Assembly (NCBI GenBank): GCA_943736015.1
Contig: OX031064.1
Coordinates: 35,081,361 to 35,145,360, forward strand
Length of the DNA stretch: 64,000 nucleotides
Direction: 5' to 3'
Source: Tridacna crocea
Taxonomy: Eukaryota; Mollusca; Bivalvia; Cardiida; Cardiidae
The notes beneath the pieces were generated by a model. That model searched no databases. It saw only the letters and a program-made list of their open reading frames with translations, and was not told where the DNA came from. This document shows positions 63,162 to 64,000 of the stretch, in pieces. The number at the start of each line of letters is the position of its first letter. Positions within the stretch are counted from its first letter, which is position 1. Made by a program: the position numbers and the translations under genes.

Positions 63162-63331
63162 TTAAAGAAATGTTACATAATTTGAACTAATTAGTGAACT
63201 TTGAGTCTTGTGCTTGGTATGACAGATTCTTCTTCTATGCTTGTTGGATGGGAACTTGTTCAGCATTTTGAGAATGATTTCCTCCATTTCTGGATCCTCA
63301 TGCAAATAATAGTCTGTATATTCTGTTGCCT
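63162..63331 (-). CDS. Candidate terminal coding exon, gene not identified
   Basis: On the minus strand a strong acceptor (CGCTCTTCTCCACAG) opens a frame of 55 codons ending in TAA: starts ATEYTDYYLHEDPEMEEII, then LKMLNKFPSNKHRRR. The acidic then basic composition looks genuinely protein-like. The same frame is open upstream of the acceptor to about 63395, so the exon could be longer. Preceding exons would lie beyond the window's right edge. Pal-T at 62843-63060 would be in the 3' UTR. No family recognised. Confidence 0.55.
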
Positions 63332-63679
63332 CTGTGGAGAAGAGCGTGATTTGGTATACAGATAGATGGCACTTACATTCTTCTTGCGTTCATTATTCAG
63401 TAAATAAGAAGATCTTATTAAGATTGCCCCCTCAGAGAAAATTGCTTTTATGAAGGTTCTGTTCCAAAGATCATTGTATGCCCTCAAGTCCTTCTGTTGT
63501 GAAATCAATTTGAGTTGTCATTGGCAATTATATGCAGTCTAATTTTCTATTTTAGACCCTCCGCCTCTCAATCTCTCCCTGTCTCTCTCTTAGTCTCTCA
63601 GCTATCTTGTGAAGTATTCTGGTAAAAAAAAAACACCAGCAATGCAATGCTTTGGTCTGATTTTCTGATGGAGAAAGCA

Positions 63680-63820
63680 ATCAATCCCAAATTTTAAGAA
63701 GCTTAGGAAGAAGGCTTTTGAAAACATGAAGGTTAAGGAAAAAATTTCCATTTCTTGTAGTGTCTCTTTCTCCAACAATGTTTTCTACCCTTTTGACCTC
63801 AAATCCTATGTTTGAGATAT
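63680..63820 (-). mobile_element. Pal-T MITE, decayed
   Basis: AATCCCAAATTTTAAGAAGC, GGAAGAAGGCTTTTGAAAAC and CTCCAACAATGTTTTCTACC. Central palindrome lost. Confidence 0.55.
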
Positions 63821-63999
63821 AACTCTTGAGCAAAAAAAAAATGGGACTAATATATGTGACTTACACATAGAAAATTGATTTTGGAAGGATAAAAAAAGAC
63901 TTTGTGATTACCAGCCTTTTCTCCTTTTCCTGCAATGTTTTCAAAAAAACTTTCATTCTCAGGGTCTTTAAAAGTTGGGATCATGTGGTAAAGAATTAA
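63821..63999 (+). mobile_element. Pal-T MITE, left arm reduced
   Basis: ATTGATTTTGGAAGGATAAA, TGATTACCAGCCTTTTCTCC, TCTCAGGGTCTTTAAAAGTT and a right TTAA at the window edge. Confidence 0.7.
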
Positions 64000-64000
64000 T

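Overview
This 64 kb window is AT-rich eukaryotic DNA with no operons, rRNA or CRISPR and no complete protein-coding gene that I can recognise. It looks like a bivalve mollusc. The reason is recall, not a search: the tandem-array elements with a GAGCAC-GAA-GTGCTC head hairpin, AGGTGAGCGA near the end and a CTCTTGTT terminus are repeats I associate with bivalve genomes. The species cannot be named. The only gene evidence is three exon-like segments: two on the plus strand (7451-7559, 59974-60070) and one probable terminal exon on the minus strand (63162-63331). Most of the window therefore reads as intron or intergenic DNA filled with transposable elements.

The dominant component is a short palindromic MITE, called Pal-T here, present as about 70 copies or fragments. 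Each full copy is about 225-230 bp and flanked by TTAA. It has termini CYCWTTACCA/TGGTAAWGRG, a left arm containing GCAAATGCTTTC or its complement, a right arm containing a CCCTGAGAAAGAAGCC-like block, and a central near-perfect palindrome of about 60 bp. 'Plus' orientation here means the TTTGCAGACGAC arm comes first. Subfamily A has core ATGCTGGTTACCAGCAT; subfamilies B and C have TTGCTCGTWACGAGCAA. Paralogous empty sites show that TTAA is a target-site duplication, as in piggyBac or Kolobok elements.

The second component is a set of long elements with Helentron/HINE-like architecture: a T-run, a head hairpin, an array of 145-166 bp units, an inverted copy of the head, a terminal hairpin and a TTGTT end. 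They nest in each other and in Pal-T copies at 2.7-6.8 kb, 15.6-16.8 kb, 18.0-19.5 kb, 20.9-21.6 kb, 23.5-26.4 kb and 39.5-43.3 kb. Other elements are a 0.54 kb TTAA-flanked family F (31.4, 46.5 and 47.8 kb), an 850 bp hAT-like element with an exact 8-bp duplication (48.1 kb), two MULE-like families with 9-11 bp duplications (14.9, 30.0, 39.8, 57.8 and 58.1 kb), a decayed mariner (53.7 kb), a non-autonomous pogo-like element (60.6 kb), a non-LTR retroelement 3' fragment (42.0 kb) and tRNA-derived SINE candidates (10.9 and 38.3 kb).

Region by region: 0-7 kb holds Pal-T remnants and three nested array elements; 7-15 kb is a dense Pal-T cluster with a nested pair; 15-26 kb is array elements and Pal-T; 26-39 kb is scattered MITEs with a quiet stretch at 32.1-34.0 kb; 39-43 kb is one composite element; 43-53 kb is Pal-T chains and family F with its insertions; 53-64 kb is mariner, minisatellite, MULE-like and pogo-like elements. 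The sequences interact mainly by serial insertion, so relative ages can be read from the nesting order.
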